64,000 bases of DNA from JACKJK01 sp046159835 (GCF_046159835.1 NZ_JBJXCY010000003.1:62001-126000); one strand, 5' to 3'; shown: positions 25,975-36,409, numbered from the stretch's first letter. The notes: generated by a model not told the origin, from the letters alone. Made by a program: numbers and translations.

Positions 25975-26766
25975 TCAGTCAGCTTCGTCGGCGAGGCGCT
26001 GGACGGTCGCCTCCAGCATCTCGATATCCTGCGGCCTTGAAAGGCGGTGGTCGCCGTCCGGCACCACGGTCAGGCTGACGTCCGCATCCAGCAGCGAGAC
26101 GAGATCGAGCGCGACGTCGAGTGGCACGTCCTCGTCCAGCCGCCCCTGCAGGATGACGACCGGGAACGGGAATTTCAGCATCGGGCCGTCGAACAGCAGA
26201 TGCTTGCGGCCATCCTCGATGAGCCGCTTGGTGATCATGTAGCCGCTCTCGTCATAGGGCGAGGGGCGGAACCACTGGCCCTTCTCCATGATCTCGTCGC
26301 GCACCGTCTGCGGGAATTCCTCCCACATGAGCCGCTCGGTCATGTCGATGGCGGGTGCGATCAGCACCATGGCAGCGATCTGCGGGCACTCGGGGTCTTC
26401 CTCGCACAGGCGCTTTGCCAGCAGCGTCGCGAGATAGCCGCCCATGGACGATCCGATGATGATGCGCGGACCGCTCGCAATGTCTCGGAACACGGCCTCG
26501 CTCTCCTCCAGCCAGCGAGTGATGGAGGCCTCTTCCATGCTGCCGCCGGACGCGCCATGGGCGGAATAGTCAAAGCGGGTGCAGGCCATGCCGCGCGCCT
26601 CGCAGAACAGGTCGAGCGAGGTCGCCTTGGTGCCGGCCATGTCGGACATCAGCCCCGACATCCAGAAGACGCCTGGCGCGGCCCCGCCCCGGTCGGCAAC
26701 GGCGATCTGGCGGCTGTAGCCGTCGGTCTCGACGGTCATTTCACGGACGGGGGCTTCTGTTTTCAT
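25975..26766 (-). CDS. Alpha/beta hydrolase
   Basis: A predicted serine hydrolase of 263 residues. The nucleophile elbow is GSSMGG with Ser107. The likely catalytic Asp is in GRLDEDVPL and His in DGDHRLSR, both near the C-terminus. The family resembles palmitoyl-protein-thioesterase/ABHD10-like hydrolases found across alphaproteobacteria, but the substrate is not known. The ATG at 26766 has AGGAG 9 bases upstream, better than the ORF start at 26811. It is divergent from infC. Confidence 0.87.
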   Translation of the reverse strand: MKTEAPVREMTVETDGYSRQIAVADRGGAAPGVFWMSGLMSDMAGTKATSLDLFCEARGMACTRFDYSAHGASGGSMEEASITRWLEESEAVFRDIASGPRIIIGSSMGGYLATLLAKRLCEEDPECPQIAAMVLIAPAIDMTERLMWEEFPQTVRDEIMEKGQWFRPSPYDESGYMITKRLIEDGRKHLLFDGPMLKFPFPVVILQGRLDEDVPLDVALDLVSLLDADVSLTVVPDGDHRLSRPQDIEMLEATVQRLADEAD

Positions 26767-26953
26767 CGAACGGGGCTCCTGGGAGGCGGAAAATCTGCGC
26801 GCAGCCAACACGCAGCCGATTGACTTCGCAAGGGATCACGACGACTTTATAAGCGCGCAAACGTTCGGAACCGGCGAGTTCATGCCATCCGGACGGTTTT
26901 CGTGTTGGCAGTGGGAAACTGCCTTCGATGCAACAGCACAAGGAGACAAGGCC

Positions 26954-27493
26954 ATAGCACGTCGTCCCCACAAGGCCGCGCCCACCGTCAAGGAAGGACC
27001 GCGCGTCAACGGCGAGATCACAGCGCCGAAAGTTCAGCTCATTGACGCCGAAGGCGAGAACCTCGGCGAGATGAGTGTCCCCGATGCAATCGAGCGGGCG
27101 CAGGAAGCCGGCCTCGACCTTGTCGAGATCGCTCCGAATTCGACGCCGCCGGTCTGCAAGATCCTCGATTTCGGCAAATACAAGTATCAGGCGCAGAAGC
27201 GGGCCAACGAGGCGCGCAAGAAGCAGAAGACCATCGAGGTCAAGGAAGTGAAGATGCGCCCGAACATCGACGTCCACGATTACGACGTCAAAATGAAGAG
27301 CGTGCGCCGCTTCATCGACGAAGGCGACAAGGTGAAGGTCACCCTGCGCTTCCGTGGCCGCGAAATGGCTCACCAGGAGCTCGGCATGCAGCTTCTGACG
27401 CGCGTACGAGAGGAAGTGGACGAGATCGCCAAGGTCGAATTCTCGCCCAAGCTCGAAGGCCGTCAGATGATCATGGTCCTGGCACCGCGATAG
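26954..27493 (+). CDS. infC: Translation initiation factor IF-3
   Basis: Binds the 30S subunit, prevents premature 50S joining and proofreads start codons. The N-terminal domain (VNGEITAPKVQLIDAEGENLG) and C-terminal domain (VKEVKMRPNIDVHDYDVK, FRGREMAHQELG) are complete. The expected N-terminus (RRPHKAAP) begins at an ATA codon at 26954, placed 8 bases after AAGGAG, giving 179 residues. The in-frame ATG at 26882 would add 24 residues with no family match. A non-AUG start is expected because IF-3 represses its own mRNA by rejecting such codons. Confidence 0.93.
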   Translation: MARRPHKAAPTVKEGPRVNGEITAPKVQLIDAEGENLGEMSVPDAIERAQEAGLDLVEIAPNSTPPVCKILDFGKYKYQAQKRANEARKKQKTIEVKEVKMRPNIDVHDYDVKMKSVRRFIDEGDKVKVTLRFRGREMAHQELGMQLLTRVREEVDEIAKVEFSPKLEGRQMIMVLAPR

Positions 27494-27531
27494 GCCGCCA
27501 ATGCCGCCCGGACGCAACGCGCGCCATGCGC

Positions 27532-27560
27532 TTGCGCCCGCGCGACGATTTCCCTATAAG
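27532..27560 (+). promoter_or_regulatory. Sigma-70 type promoter for rpmI-rplT
   Basis: TTGCGC at 27532-27537, 17 bases, then TATAAG at 27555-27560. It lies between infC and rpmI, so L35-L20 can be transcribed separately from infC. Confidence 0.6.
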
Positions 27561-27569
27561 GCACGCTTC

Positions 27570-27608
27570 TCACACGACCCGGCGGGGCATGCCGTGGTTC
27601 TCGTGTGA
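27570..27608 (+). promoter_or_regulatory. Leader hairpin before rpmI
   Basis: A perfect 8-bp stem (TCACACGA 27570-27577 with TCGTGTGA 27601-27608) encloses an inner CGGC/GCCG helix. It starts about 10 bases after the predicted promoter and would be at the 5' end of the rpmI-rplT mRNA. A ribosomal-protein leader that binds L20 is a plausible role, by analogy with other bacteria. Confidence 0.4.
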
Positions 27609-27680
27609 TCTGCTCAATCGAAACTCAAGTGGGCAAGCGCCTGTCACCAGGCGCGACGCGCCCGCGTCAAGGAGAGCGAA

Positions 27681-27878
27681 ATGCCCAAGATGAAGACCAA
27701 GAGTGGCGCCAAAAAGCGCTTCAAGATGACCGCTTCCGGAAAGGTCCGGGGCAAGCAGGCTGGCAAGCAGCACGGAATGATCAAGCGGACGAACAAGTTC
27801 ATCCGCAACGCGCGTGGCACGTACATTCTCGACGAGTCCGACGCGAAGATCGTCCGCAAGTTCATGCCCTACGCCTGA
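27681..27878 (+). CDS. rpmI: 50S ribosomal protein L35
   Basis: Small, very basic ribosomal protein of 65 residues; the sequence MPKMKTKSGAKKRFKMTASGKVR is diagnostic of bL35. A GGAGAG ribosome-binding site precedes the ATG. It is followed 39 bases later by rplT in the standard infC-rpmI-rplT order. Confidence 0.97.
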   Translation: MPKMKTKSGAKKRFKMTASGKVRGKQAGKQHGMIKRTNKFIRNARGTYILDESDAKIVRKFMPYA

Positions 27879-27917
27879 ACCTGACCTGATACCCAGACAC
27901 ATCCGGAGAGACACACG

Positions 27918-28274
27918 ATGTCACGCGTGAAACGGGGCACCACAGGACATGCCCGTCACAAGAAGGTCCTGAAGGCAGCCAAGGGCTACTACGGCCGCCG
28001 CAAGAATACGATCCGCACTGCCAAGCAGGCGGTCGAGAAGTCGCAGCAATACGCGTACCGCGACCGCAAGGTCCGCAAGCGCACGTTCCGTTCGCTGTGG
28101 ATCCAGCGCATCAACGCGGCCACCCGCGAGCACGGCCTCACCTATGCCCGATTTATCGACGGCCTCGGAAAGGCCGGTATCGAGGTCGACCGCAAGGTGC
28201 TGGCGGATCTTGCCATCCATCAGCCCGACGCCTTCAAGGCGCTGGTCGGCAAGGCGGAATCCGCTCTCGCTTGA
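27918..28274 (+). CDS. rplT: 50S ribosomal protein L20
   Basis: An early-assembling 23S-binding protein of 118 residues and usual repressor of the L35-L20 operon in bacteria. The basic N-terminal tail (MSRVKRGTTGHARHKKVLKAAKGYYGRR) and globular domain (LWIQRINAATREHGLTYARFI) are intact. pheS follows after 140 bases, so readthrough into pheST is possible. Confidence 0.97.
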   Translation: MSRVKRGTTGHARHKKVLKAAKGYYGRRKNTIRTAKQAVEKSQQYAYRDRKVRKRTFRSLWIQRINAATREHGLTYARFIDGLGKAGIEVDRKVLADLAIHQPDAFKALVGKAESALA

Positions 28275-28414
28275 ATTCCCGCCTTTTCGGGGCCTGACGC
28301 GACACGTCCGCGCCGCAGCACTCGCGGCGCGGGTCCAACCGCAACAGGGTCCTGAAGCCAATACCTGACCGCTTCGGACCCGTTGCTCACGAATGAAGTA
28401 ACGGAGACGACACG

Positions 28415-29505
<1,091 letters not shown>

Positions 29506-29509
<4 letters not shown>

Positions 29510-30135
29510 GCCTCGAAAGCTGGCTGTCATACGTGGCGGTGCTGCTGGTGTTCATGGCGACGCCGGGACCGAGTCACCTCCTGATGCTGGCCAACTCGGT
29601 CACCAACGGAGCGGCGCGCGCCATGGCCACCGCCGGCGGTGACCTCAGCGCAAACACGTTGCAGATCCTTGCTGCCGCGCTCGGGCTTGCCGGCCTCACC
29701 ATCTTGGCGCAGGGCGCATTCGAAGTGGTGAAGTGGGCGGGCGTCGCCTACCTCGTCTGGCTCGGGATTGCGAAAATCCGCAACGCATCGCGCCACGCCG
29801 CGCGCGCAACGACGCCGCGCGCCAGCCTGCGCCAACTCTACTGGCAAGGCTTCATCACGTCTGCGGCCAACCCGAAGGCGGTGATCTTCTTCGCAGCCCT
29901 GCTGCCCCAGTTCATCGACCACGGTCAGCCGCTCGCAGCGCAATTCGCGCTGCTGGGCGCGACCTACATCATTGTCGACGGTGCTTTCCTGTCGGCCTAT
30001 GCCATCGCCTCCGCACCAATCGGACGTTTCGTGCGCGGGCGCTGGGAAGCCACTGTGGAGCGGGCCGCCGGTGGCGGGTTCATTCTCGCCGCCCTGCTGC
30101 TTGCTGGAAAGCGCATCGCCGTCGATGCGCGCTAA
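29506..30135 (+). CDS. LysE family amino-acid exporter
   Basis: A 209-residue inner-membrane protein with about five to six hydrophobic helices, of the LysE/RhtB superfamily that exports amino acids or their analogues. The family signature MATPGPSHLLMLANS is near the start, and WQGFITSAANPKAVIFFAALLPQF is the conserved mid segment. Its ATGA overlap with pheS and the 24 bases before pheT show it has been inserted inside the pheST operon and is translated with it. The substrate is unknown. An ORF extending upstream to 29119 is a shadow of pheS. Confidence 0.88.
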
Positions 30136-30159
30136 CGAGAATTCTCAACGGGAACTGTC

Positions 30160-32568
30160 ATGAAGTTCACGCTCAACTGGCTGAAAGACCATCTCGAAAC
30201 CGACGAGAGCCTGGAGGCGCTTGCCGACAAGCTGTCGCTGATCGGGCTCGAGGTGGAATCGATCGAGAACCCGGCGGAAACCTTCGCGCCCTTCAAGACC
30301 GCGCGCGTGGTGAAGGCCGAACAGCACCCCGATGCCGACCGGCTGCGCGTATGCATCGTCGATGACGGCACGACGCAGTACCAGGTGGTGTGCGGCGCGC
30401 CGAACGCGCGCACCGGCATGGTCGGCGTCTTCGCGCCCGCCGGCACGCACATTCCCGGCACCGGCATGGACCTGAAGCCCGGCGTCATCCGTGGCGTCGA
30501 ATCCAACGGCATGCTGGTTTCCGAACGCGAGATGGGCCTGTCGGACGAGCATGACGGGATCATCGACCTGGATGCCGACACCGCCATCGGCGTGCCGTTC
30601 GCTCAGGTTCTGGGGCTCGACGACCCGGTGATCGAAATCGCCATCACGCCGAACCGGGGCGACTGCCTCGGCGTGCACGGCGTTGCGCGTGACCTCGCGG
30701 CTGCCGGCATGGGCAAGCTCAAGTCGCTGAAAACCCCGGACCTCGCTGGCACCTTCGACAGCCCGGTCGGCATCGAGATCGCGTTCGACGGCGATTCCGT
30801 CTGCCCGGTCTTTGCCGGTGTCTACGTGAAGGACGTGAAGAACGGCCCCAGTCCGGACTGGATGCAGCGCCGGCTGAAGGCCATCGGCCTGCGCCCGATC
30901 AACGCGCTGGTGGATATCACCAACTACGTCTCCTACGACCGCGGCCGCCCGCTGCACGTCTACGATGCCGACAAGCTGACCGGCACCGTGCGCGCCCGAA
31001 TGGGCAAGCAGGGCGAGAGCTTCGAGGCGCTCGACGGCAAGGTCTACGAAGTTGACGAGACCATGTGCGTCATCGCCGACGACGCCAACGTGCTCGGCCT
31101 CGGCGGCATCATGGGCGGCGAGGAGTCCGGTTCGACGGAGGCCACCGTCAACGTGCTGATCGAATCCGCCTGGTTCGACCCCAAGGTGACCGCCCGCACG
31201 GGCCGCGCGCTCGATATCCAGTCGGATGCGCGCTACCGTTTCGAGCGCACCGTGGACCCAGAAACCGTTGTGCCCGGCGCCAGGCTGGCCGCCCAGATGG
31301 TGGTCGAGATGTGCGGCGGCACGCCAAGCAACCTCGTTCTCGCCGGTGAGGTGCCTGAAGCCGACAAGGTCATCGATTTCGACCTCTCGCAGGTCAAGCG
31401 CCTGACGGGGCTGAAGCTTCACCCCGCCGAGATCAAGGCGATCCTGCGCGAACTCGGCTTCCTGATGTCGGGGCCGGAAGACAACATCAAGGTCGCGGTG
31501 CCGAGCTGGCGCCCGGACGTGCATGAAAGCGCAGACCTGGTTGAAGAGGTGACGCGGATCGTCGGTGTCGATGCCGTGCCCACCGTGCCGCTCGACAAGC
31601 CGGACGGCGTTCCGGCAGCGGTGCTGACGCTGGCGCAGACCCGCGCCCACAATGCGCGCCGCACGCTCGCCTCGCGCGGGCTGGTGGAAGCGGTGACGTG
31701 GTCGTTCATCGGCGAAGCGGACGCCAAGCGCTTCGGCGGCGGCGCGGCTGCGGTGAAGCTGTCGAACCCGATTTCCTCCGACCTGACCGACATGCGCCCG
31801 AGCCATCTCCCCGGTCTGATCGCGGCAGCACAGGGCAACGTCAATCGCGGCATGGGTGATGTTGCCCTGTTCGAGATCGGCGCCACCTATCACGGCGACG
31901 AGCCGGAAGACCAGGTCGAGATGGCGACAGTTGTACGGCGGGGCCGTTCTCGCATCGAGGCGACCGGCCGGCACTGGCGCGGCGGCGAAGGTGCGCCGGA
32001 CGCATTCGATGCCAAGGCCGACGCTGTTGCGGTGCTGGCGAGCCTCGGCGCGCCGGTCGACAACCTGCAGGTCACGCGCAACGCCCCGGACTGGTACCAC
32101 CCGGGCCGTTCCGGCACATTGCAGCTTGGGCCGAAGATGATCCTCGCGCATTTCGGCGAGCTGCATCCCGGCGTCCTCGACGAGATGGATATCGACGGCC
32201 CGGTCGTTGCCGCGGAAATCTTTCTCGATGCCCTGCCCGCGCCGAAGAAGCGCGATTCGCGCGCCAAGCCGGCTGTCGACCTGCCGGACCTGATGCCGGT
32301 GACCCGCGACTTCGCCTTCCTCGTCGATGGCGAGGTCGAGGCGCAGGCGATCCTGCGCGCGGCGCGCGGCGCGGAAAAGAAGCTCATCTCGGATGTGCGC
32401 GTCTTCGACGTCTACACGGGCGAGGCTCTCAAGGGCCAGAAGTCCATCGGCATCGAGGTCACGCTGCAGCCGCGAGAGCAGACGCTCACGGAAAAGGATA
32501 TCGAGGCGGTCGCCGAGCGAATCGTCGCGCAGGTCGCCAAGGCAACCGGCGGCACGCTTCGCAACTGA
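30160..32568 (+). CDS. pheT: Phenylalanine-tRNA ligase beta subunit
   Basis: Editing and tRNA-binding subunit of PheRS. The 802 residues show the normal domain order: N-terminal EMAP-like OB fold (about 40-150, VVKAEQHPDADRLRVC), B3/B4 editing domain (about 200-400), B5, a synthetase-like core, and the C-terminal ferredoxin-like anticodon-binding domain (about 710-800, PVTRDFAFLVDGEVEAQAIL). It is complete and ends before a GC hairpin. Long antisense ORFs across it are shadows. Confidence 0.97.
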   Translation: MKFTLNWLKDHLETDESLEALADKLSLIGLEVESIENPAETFAPFKTARVVKAEQHPDADRLRVCIVDDGTTQYQVVCGAPNARTGMVGVFAPAGTHIPGTGMDLKPGVIRGVESNGMLVSEREMGLSDEHDGIIDLDADTAIGVPFAQVLGLDDPVIEIAITPNRGDCLGVHGVARDLAAAGMGKLKSLKTPDLAGTFDSPVGIEIAFDGDSVCPVFAGVYVKDVKNGPSPDWMQRRLKAIGLRPINALVDITNYVSYDRGRPLHVYDADKLTGTVRARMGKQGESFEALDGKVYEVDETMCVIADDANVLGLGGIMGGEESGSTEATVNVLIESAWFDPKVTARTGRALDIQSDARYRFERTVDPETVVPGARLAAQMVVEMCGGTPSNLVLAGEVPEADKVIDFDLSQVKRLTGLKLHPAEIKAILRELGFLMSGPEDNIKVAVPSWRPDVHESADLVEEVTRIVGVDAVPTVPLDKPDGVPAAVLTLAQTRAHNARRTLASRGLVEAVTWSFIGEADAKRFGGGAAAVKLSNPISSDLTDMRPSHLPGLIAAAQGNVNRGMGDVALFEIGATYHGDEPEDQVEMATVVRRGRSRIEATGRHWRGGEGAPDAFDAKADAVAVLASLGAPVDNLQVTRNAPDWYHPGRSGTLQLGPKMILAHFGELHPGVLDEMDIDGPVVAAEIFLDALPAPKKRDSRAKPAVDLPDLMPVTRDFAFLVDGEVEAQAILRAARGAEKKLISDVRVFDVYTGEALKGQKSIGIEVTLQPREQTLTEKDIEAVAERIVAQVAKATGGTLRN

Positions 32569-32576
32569 CGATCCAC

Positions 32577-32608
32577 GCACCGGGCGGTTCGCAACGCCTG
32601 CCCGGTGC
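32577..32608 (+). terminator. GC hairpin after pheT
   Basis: A perfect 9-bp stem (GCACCGGGC 32577-32585 with GCCCGGTGC 32600-32608) starts 9 bases after the pheT stop. It lacks a T run, so it may be a weak or factor-assisted terminator or a 3' stabiliser. Confidence 0.45.
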
Positions 32609-32650
32609 CGTAGTCTCCTCAGCGACCTTCAAGCCTTCCGGGGAGCCGAC

Positions 32651-33448
32651 ATGCCGTGGAACCTGCTCGACAAGCTTGGCCGCGCCGTCGCGAAGCTTCT
32701 AACCAAGCCGTCTCCCGGCTACGAGCCTTATGCGCAGATCGACACGGACCGGCTGCGCGCGGTGCTGGAACCCGGCGACATAATCCTCGTCGAGGGCCAC
32801 CAGTACATCTCGTCCGCCATCAAGTACCTGACGATGTCGACCTGGTCGCACGCGGCGATGTTCGTGGGCGATATCCCGGGGAAAGCGGAATCTGACGGCG
32901 AACCGCACCAGCTGGTGGAGGTCCTCGTCGGTGACGGATGCATCTCCTCGCCGCTCAGCAAGTACGAGAAGCACAACATCCGCATCTGCCGGCCCATCGG
33001 CCTGACCAAGCCAGACTGCGAAGCCGTGGTCGGGTACATGCGCGAGCGCATCGGGCTCGAATACGACATGAAGAACGTGCTCGACCTGCTGCGCTTCGTG
33101 ATGCCGACGCCCCCGGTGCCGGTGCGCATGCGCCGCCGGATGATCGCGCTGGGTTCAGGCGACCCGACGCGGGCCATCTGTTCGACGTTGATCGCGCAAG
33201 CGTTCCAGAGCGTGCGCTACCCCATTCTGCCGAGCGTGGAAGTGGTGGAGCCGGGGCCGGATAAGCGCAAGAGCAACTACACGCGGCAGGAAATCCTGCA
33301 CATCCGGCACTTTTCGCTGTTCACGCCGCGCGACTTCGACCTGTCGCCGTATTTCGCGGTGGTGAAACCGACCATCGAGCTCGGATTCGACTACCGCGAA
33401 CTCGTTTGGCACGAAGGCGACCCGGAATCCGCCGGAGGCGAAGCCTAG
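32651..33448 (+). CDS. YiiX/YebB-like NlpC/P60-fold cysteine hydrolase
   Basis: A 265-residue protein of the permuted NlpC/P60 (YiiX) group of papain-like hydrolases. The expected elements are GDIILVEG at the start of the domain, His67 in WSHAAMFVG, and Cys177 in AICSTLIAQAF. Members act on amide or ester bonds in lipids or peptidoglycan; the substrate here is unknown. No signal peptide is seen. The ATG at 32651 is chosen because the ORF upstream of it lies in pheT antisense-type sequence. Its stop overlaps the convergent fabI stop by 3 to 4 bases. Confidence 0.82.
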   Translation: MPWNLLDKLGRAVAKLLTKPSPGYEPYAQIDTDRLRAVLEPGDIILVEGHQYISSAIKYLTMSTWSHAAMFVGDIPGKAESDGEPHQLVEVLVGDGCISSPLSKYEKHNIRICRPIGLTKPDCEAVVGYMRERIGLEYDMKNVLDLLRFVMPTPPVPVRMRRRMIALGSGDPTRAICSTLIAQAFQSVRYPILPSVEVVEPGPDKRKSNYTRQEILHIRHFSLFTPRDFDLSPYFAVVKPTIELGFDYRELVWHEGDPESAGGEA

Positions 33449-34248
33449 TCCTTGGGGCGCAGGTCGTCGGGGTGGGGCATGGAAATGGTGTTATAGCCCG
33501 CATCGACGAAGTGAACTTCGCCGGTGACGCCGTTGGAGAGATCCGACAGCAGGTAAAGCGCGGACCCGCCGACATCCTGGATGGTGATCGAACGGCGCAG
33601 CGGGGCGTGGTCGCGCTGGAAGTTGAACATGAACCGCGCATCGGTGATGCCGGCACCGGCCAGCGTGCGCACGGGCCCGGCGGAAATCGCGTTGACGCGT
33701 ATGTTGTCCGGGCCGTAGTCGGCGGCGAGATAGCGCACGCCTGCTTCCAGCCCGGCCTTGGCGACACCCATCACGTTGTAGTTGGGCATGACCTGCGTTG
33801 AGCCGGAGAAGGTCAGCGTCACCATGGAACCGCCGTCCTTCATCAGGTTGGCGGCGCGCTTGGCGATCTCGGTGAAGGAGAAGCACGAGATCACCATGGT
33901 GTTGATGAAGTTCTCGCGCGTCGTGTCGGCATACTTGCCGCGAAGTTCGTTCTTGTCGGAATAGGCGATGGCGTGGACGAGGAAGTCCAGCTTGCCCCAG
34001 CGCTTCTCGATCTCGGCGAACATCTCGTCGACGGAGACGAGGTCGACCACGTCGCAGGGGATCGTCATGTCCGAGCCGACACTCTCGGCCAGCGGCATGA
34101 CGCGCTTGCCGATGGCATCGCCCTGGTAGGTGAAGGCGAGTTCGGCACCGTGATCGGCCAGGGTCTTGGCGATGCCCCATGCGATCGAGTGGTCATTGGC
34201 GACGCCCATGACCAGACCCTTGCGGCCTTTCATCAACGCTTCTGGCAT
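33445..34248 (-). CDS. fabI: Enoyl-[acyl-carrier-protein] reductase (NADH)
   Basis: Last reduction of each fatty-acid elongation cycle. The 267-residue SDR-type protein starts near GLVMGVANDHSIAWGIAKTL (cofactor loop). The catalytic Tyr and Lys are in YNVMGVAK, with the six-residue spacing typical of FabI. The ATG at 34248 follows GGGGGA; the ORF start at 34323 overlaps fabB. With fabB and fabA it forms a three-gene cluster. The triclosan-contact region shows nothing unusual by eye. Confidence 0.93.
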   Translation of the reverse strand: MPEALMKGRKGLVMGVANDHSIAWGIAKTLADHGAELAFTYQGDAIGKRVMPLAESVGSDMTIPCDVVDLVSVDEMFAEIEKRWGKLDFLVHAIAYSDKNELRGKYADTTRENFINTMVISCFSFTEIAKRAANLMKDGGSMVTLTFSGSTQVMPNYNVMGVAKAGLEAGVRYLAADYGPDNIRVNAISAGPVRTLAGAGITDARFMFNFQRDHAPLRRSITIQDVGGSALYLLSDLSNGVTGEVHFVDAGYNTISMPHPDDLRPKD

Positions 34249-34270
34249 CTGAGCCAATTCCCCCTGAACG

Positions 34271-35491
34271 TCAGCCGTTATAACGGCTGAACACGAGTGT
34301 CGCGTTCGTGCCGCCGAAACCAAAACTGTTTGAAAGAACGGTATCGATCTTCGCGTTGTCGATCCGCTCGCGCACGATCGGCACGCCCTCGAACTGCGGG
34401 TCGAGCTCCGTGATGTGGGCGCTCTCGCCGATGAAGCCTTCCTGCATCATCAGCAGCGAGTAGATCGCCTCCTGCGCGCCGGCTGCACCCAGCGAATGCC
34501 CGGTCAGCGACTTGGTGGAGGAGATGTGCGGAATGTCGTCGCCGAACACCTCGCGGATGGCCTTGATCTCCTGCTCGTCGCCGACGGGCGTGGAGGTGCC
34601 GTGGGTGTTGACGTAGTCGGCCCTCGCATCGACGGTCGACAGCGCCTGCTTCATGCAGCGCACCGCGCCCTCGCCGGAAGGGGCGACCATGTCGTAGCCG
34701 TCCGACGTCGCGCCGTAGCCGACGATCTCGGCGTAGATCTTCGCGCCGCGCGCCTTGGCGTGCTCCAGTTCCTCGATAACCAGCACGCCGGCGCCGCCGG
34801 CGATGACGAAGCCGTCACGCGTCACGTCATAGGCGCGCGATGCGGTTTCCGGCGTGTCGTTGTGCTTCGACGACATGGCGCCCATGGCATCGAACAGGTT
34901 CGACATCGTCCAGTCGAGGTCCTCGTGGCCGCCGGCAAAGACCATGTCCTGCTTGCCCCACTGGATCAGCTCATAGGCGTTGCCGATGCAATGCGCCGAT
35001 GTCGAACAGGCCGACGAGATCGAGTAGTTCACGCCGTGGATCTTGAACCAGGTCGCGAGCGTCGCGGAGGCGGTCGACGACATGGCCTTGGGAACCGCAA
35101 ACGGTCCGATGCGCTTGGGCGAGCCCTTTTCCTCGGTGATCGCAGCGGCATCGACGATGGTGCGGGTGGACGGGCCACCGGAACCCATGACGATGCCAGT
35201 GCGCTCGTCCTGGATGTCCTTGTCCTCGAGGCCGGAATCGGAGATCGCCTGTTCCATGGCGATGTGGTTCCACGCGCCGCCCTTGGACAGGAAGCGCAGG
35301 GCACGGCGGTCCACCAGGTCAGTGGGGTCGAGATAGGGGTTGCCCCAGACCTGGCAGCGGAAGCCGTGGTCGGCGAAATCCTGCGAAAAGGAAATGCCCG
35401 ACTTTGCATCGCGCAGCGACGTTGTGACGTCCTCGGCGTTGTTGCCGATCGAGGACACGATACCGATACCAGTGACGACGACTCGTCTCAT
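34271..35491 (-). CDS. fabB: 3-oxoacyl-[acyl-carrier-protein] synthase I
   Basis: Condensing enzyme that elongates the cis-3-decenoyl intermediate in anaerobic-type unsaturated fatty-acid synthesis. The 406 residues have the Cys-His-His triad: Cys162 in SISSACSTSAHC, His in VNTHGTSTP and His in LTGHSLGAAG. The ATG at 35491 follows GGAG by 6 bases. The order fabA-fabB with 46 bases between is the standard alphaproteobacterial pair. Confidence 0.95.
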   Translation of the reverse strand: MRRVVVTGIGIVSSIGNNAEDVTTSLRDAKSGISFSQDFADHGFRCQVWGNPYLDPTDLVDRRALRFLSKGGAWNHIAMEQAISDSGLEDKDIQDERTGIVMGSGGPSTRTIVDAAAITEEKGSPKRIGPFAVPKAMSSTASATLATWFKIHGVNYSISSACSTSAHCIGNAYELIQWGKQDMVFAGGHEDLDWTMSNLFDAMGAMSSKHNDTPETASRAYDVTRDGFVIAGGAGVLVIEELEHAKARGAKIYAEIVGYGATSDGYDMVAPSGEGAVRCMKQALSTVDARADYVNTHGTSTPVGDEQEIKAIREVFGDDIPHISSTKSLTGHSLGAAGAQEAIYSLLMMQEGFIGESAHITELDPQFEGVPIVRERIDNAKIDTVLSNSFGFGGTNATLVFSRYNG

Positions 35492-35537
35492 TTCAGTCTC
35501 CATTGGCCGGGTGAGCCGGCCGCGCCTGCAATTGGCC

Positions 35538-36053
35538 TCAGGCGGCGCTCTGCTGGGACAGGCCGACACGCAGGTCGGACGCCCTGTAGATGGTTTCCCC
35601 GTCGGCCTTCATCCAGCCGTCCGCGATGCCGAGGACCAGACGGCCCTTCATCACGCGTTTGAAGTCGACGCCATACTCGACCAGCTTGGTGGACGGCGTG
35701 ACCATGCCCTTGAACTTCACTTCGCCGGTGGACAGCGCCATGCCCTTGCCGGGCAGGCCGAGCCAGCCGAGGTAGAAGCCGGTGAGCTGCCAAAGCGCAT
35801 CGAGGCCGAGGCAACCCGGCATGATGGGGTTGCCGATGAAGTGGCACGGGAAGAACCAGAGGTCGGGCTTGATGTCGAATTCGGCGCGGATCGCGCCCTT
35901 TCCATGCTCGCCGCCATCCTCGGACACCTCCGTGATGCGGTCGAACATCAGCATCGGCGGCGCGGGCAATTGCGCATTGCCGGGGCCGAACAGCTCTCCT
36001 CGCGCACATTGGAGAAGTTCTTCGTAGCTGTAGCTGGATTGATTTTCGCTCAT
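35538..36053 (-). CDS. fabA: 3-hydroxydecanoyl-ACP dehydratase/isomerase
   Basis: Dehydrates 3-hydroxydecanoyl-ACP and isomerises trans-2 to cis-3-decenoyl-ACP, the branch point for unsaturated fatty acids. The 171 residues form a hot-dog fold with catalytic His71 (FPCHFIGNPIMPGCLGLDA) and Asp85. It is the first gene of fabA-fabB-fabI and is divergent from irr, the usual neighbour in rhizobia. Confidence 0.96.
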   Translation of the reverse strand: MSENQSSYSYEELLQCARGELFGPGNAQLPAPPMLMFDRITEVSEDGGEHGKGAIRAEFDIKPDLWFFPCHFIGNPIMPGCLGLDALWQLTGFYLGWLGLPGKGMALSTGEVKFKGMVTPSTKLVEYGVDFKRVMKGRLVLGIADGWMKADGETIYRASDLRVGLSQQSAA

Positions 36054-36409
36054 GCGCCCTGTTTATCCGCGGCTGTCGTTTGAGTGCGCATGTGCCCGCG
36101 CGGCGCGCACATGCCGTTATGTCGAGGCTTGGTAACACAAGGTTCGGATCGCCGGAAGGCAAGCAGGGCAAAAACCGTCACGCCCGGTCGCGACCTCGCG
36201 GCCAAGGTCACAAAACCGTTTGGTTTCAGGGCATTGCCATTGCCAGGTGCGGCGTTTAGCCTAGGTTTGTCCGTGCAGAACCGCTTGGCACGACGCGTCT
36301 GTCATGGCAAAGAGATGACAGCATTTTCAACGCGCGCGGCGCAGTTTGCCTGCAGCGCGTTGGCCGGACCGATCCGGTCGAACAGTTTTCAGGACGCAAC
36401 GTAACGACG
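36054..36409. promoter_or_regulatory. fabA/irr divergent intergenic region
   Basis: These 356 bases have no convincing gene. A perfect 8-bp inverted repeat (GCATGTGC 36088-36095, GCACATGC 36107-36114) lies 35-61 bases upstream of fabA and could be an operator or a 5' mRNA hairpin. I looked for an iron-control element (ICE) and found no convincing match. A 106-codon ORF on the plus strand has no protein character. Confidence 0.4.

Noticed and set aside
26820..26846. TTGACT ... TTTATAAG as an infC promoter
   Set aside because: The spacing is about 20 bases to the best -10, so I did not list it.
30145..32580. 811-codon ORF on the minus strand opposite pheT
   Set aside because: Exact antisense of pheT. 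Long antisense ORFs recur throughout this GC-rich window and carry no protein motifs.
36084..36404. 106-codon ORF between fabA and irr
   Set aside because: No family character, no ribosome-binding site, and it overlaps the divergent promoter region.
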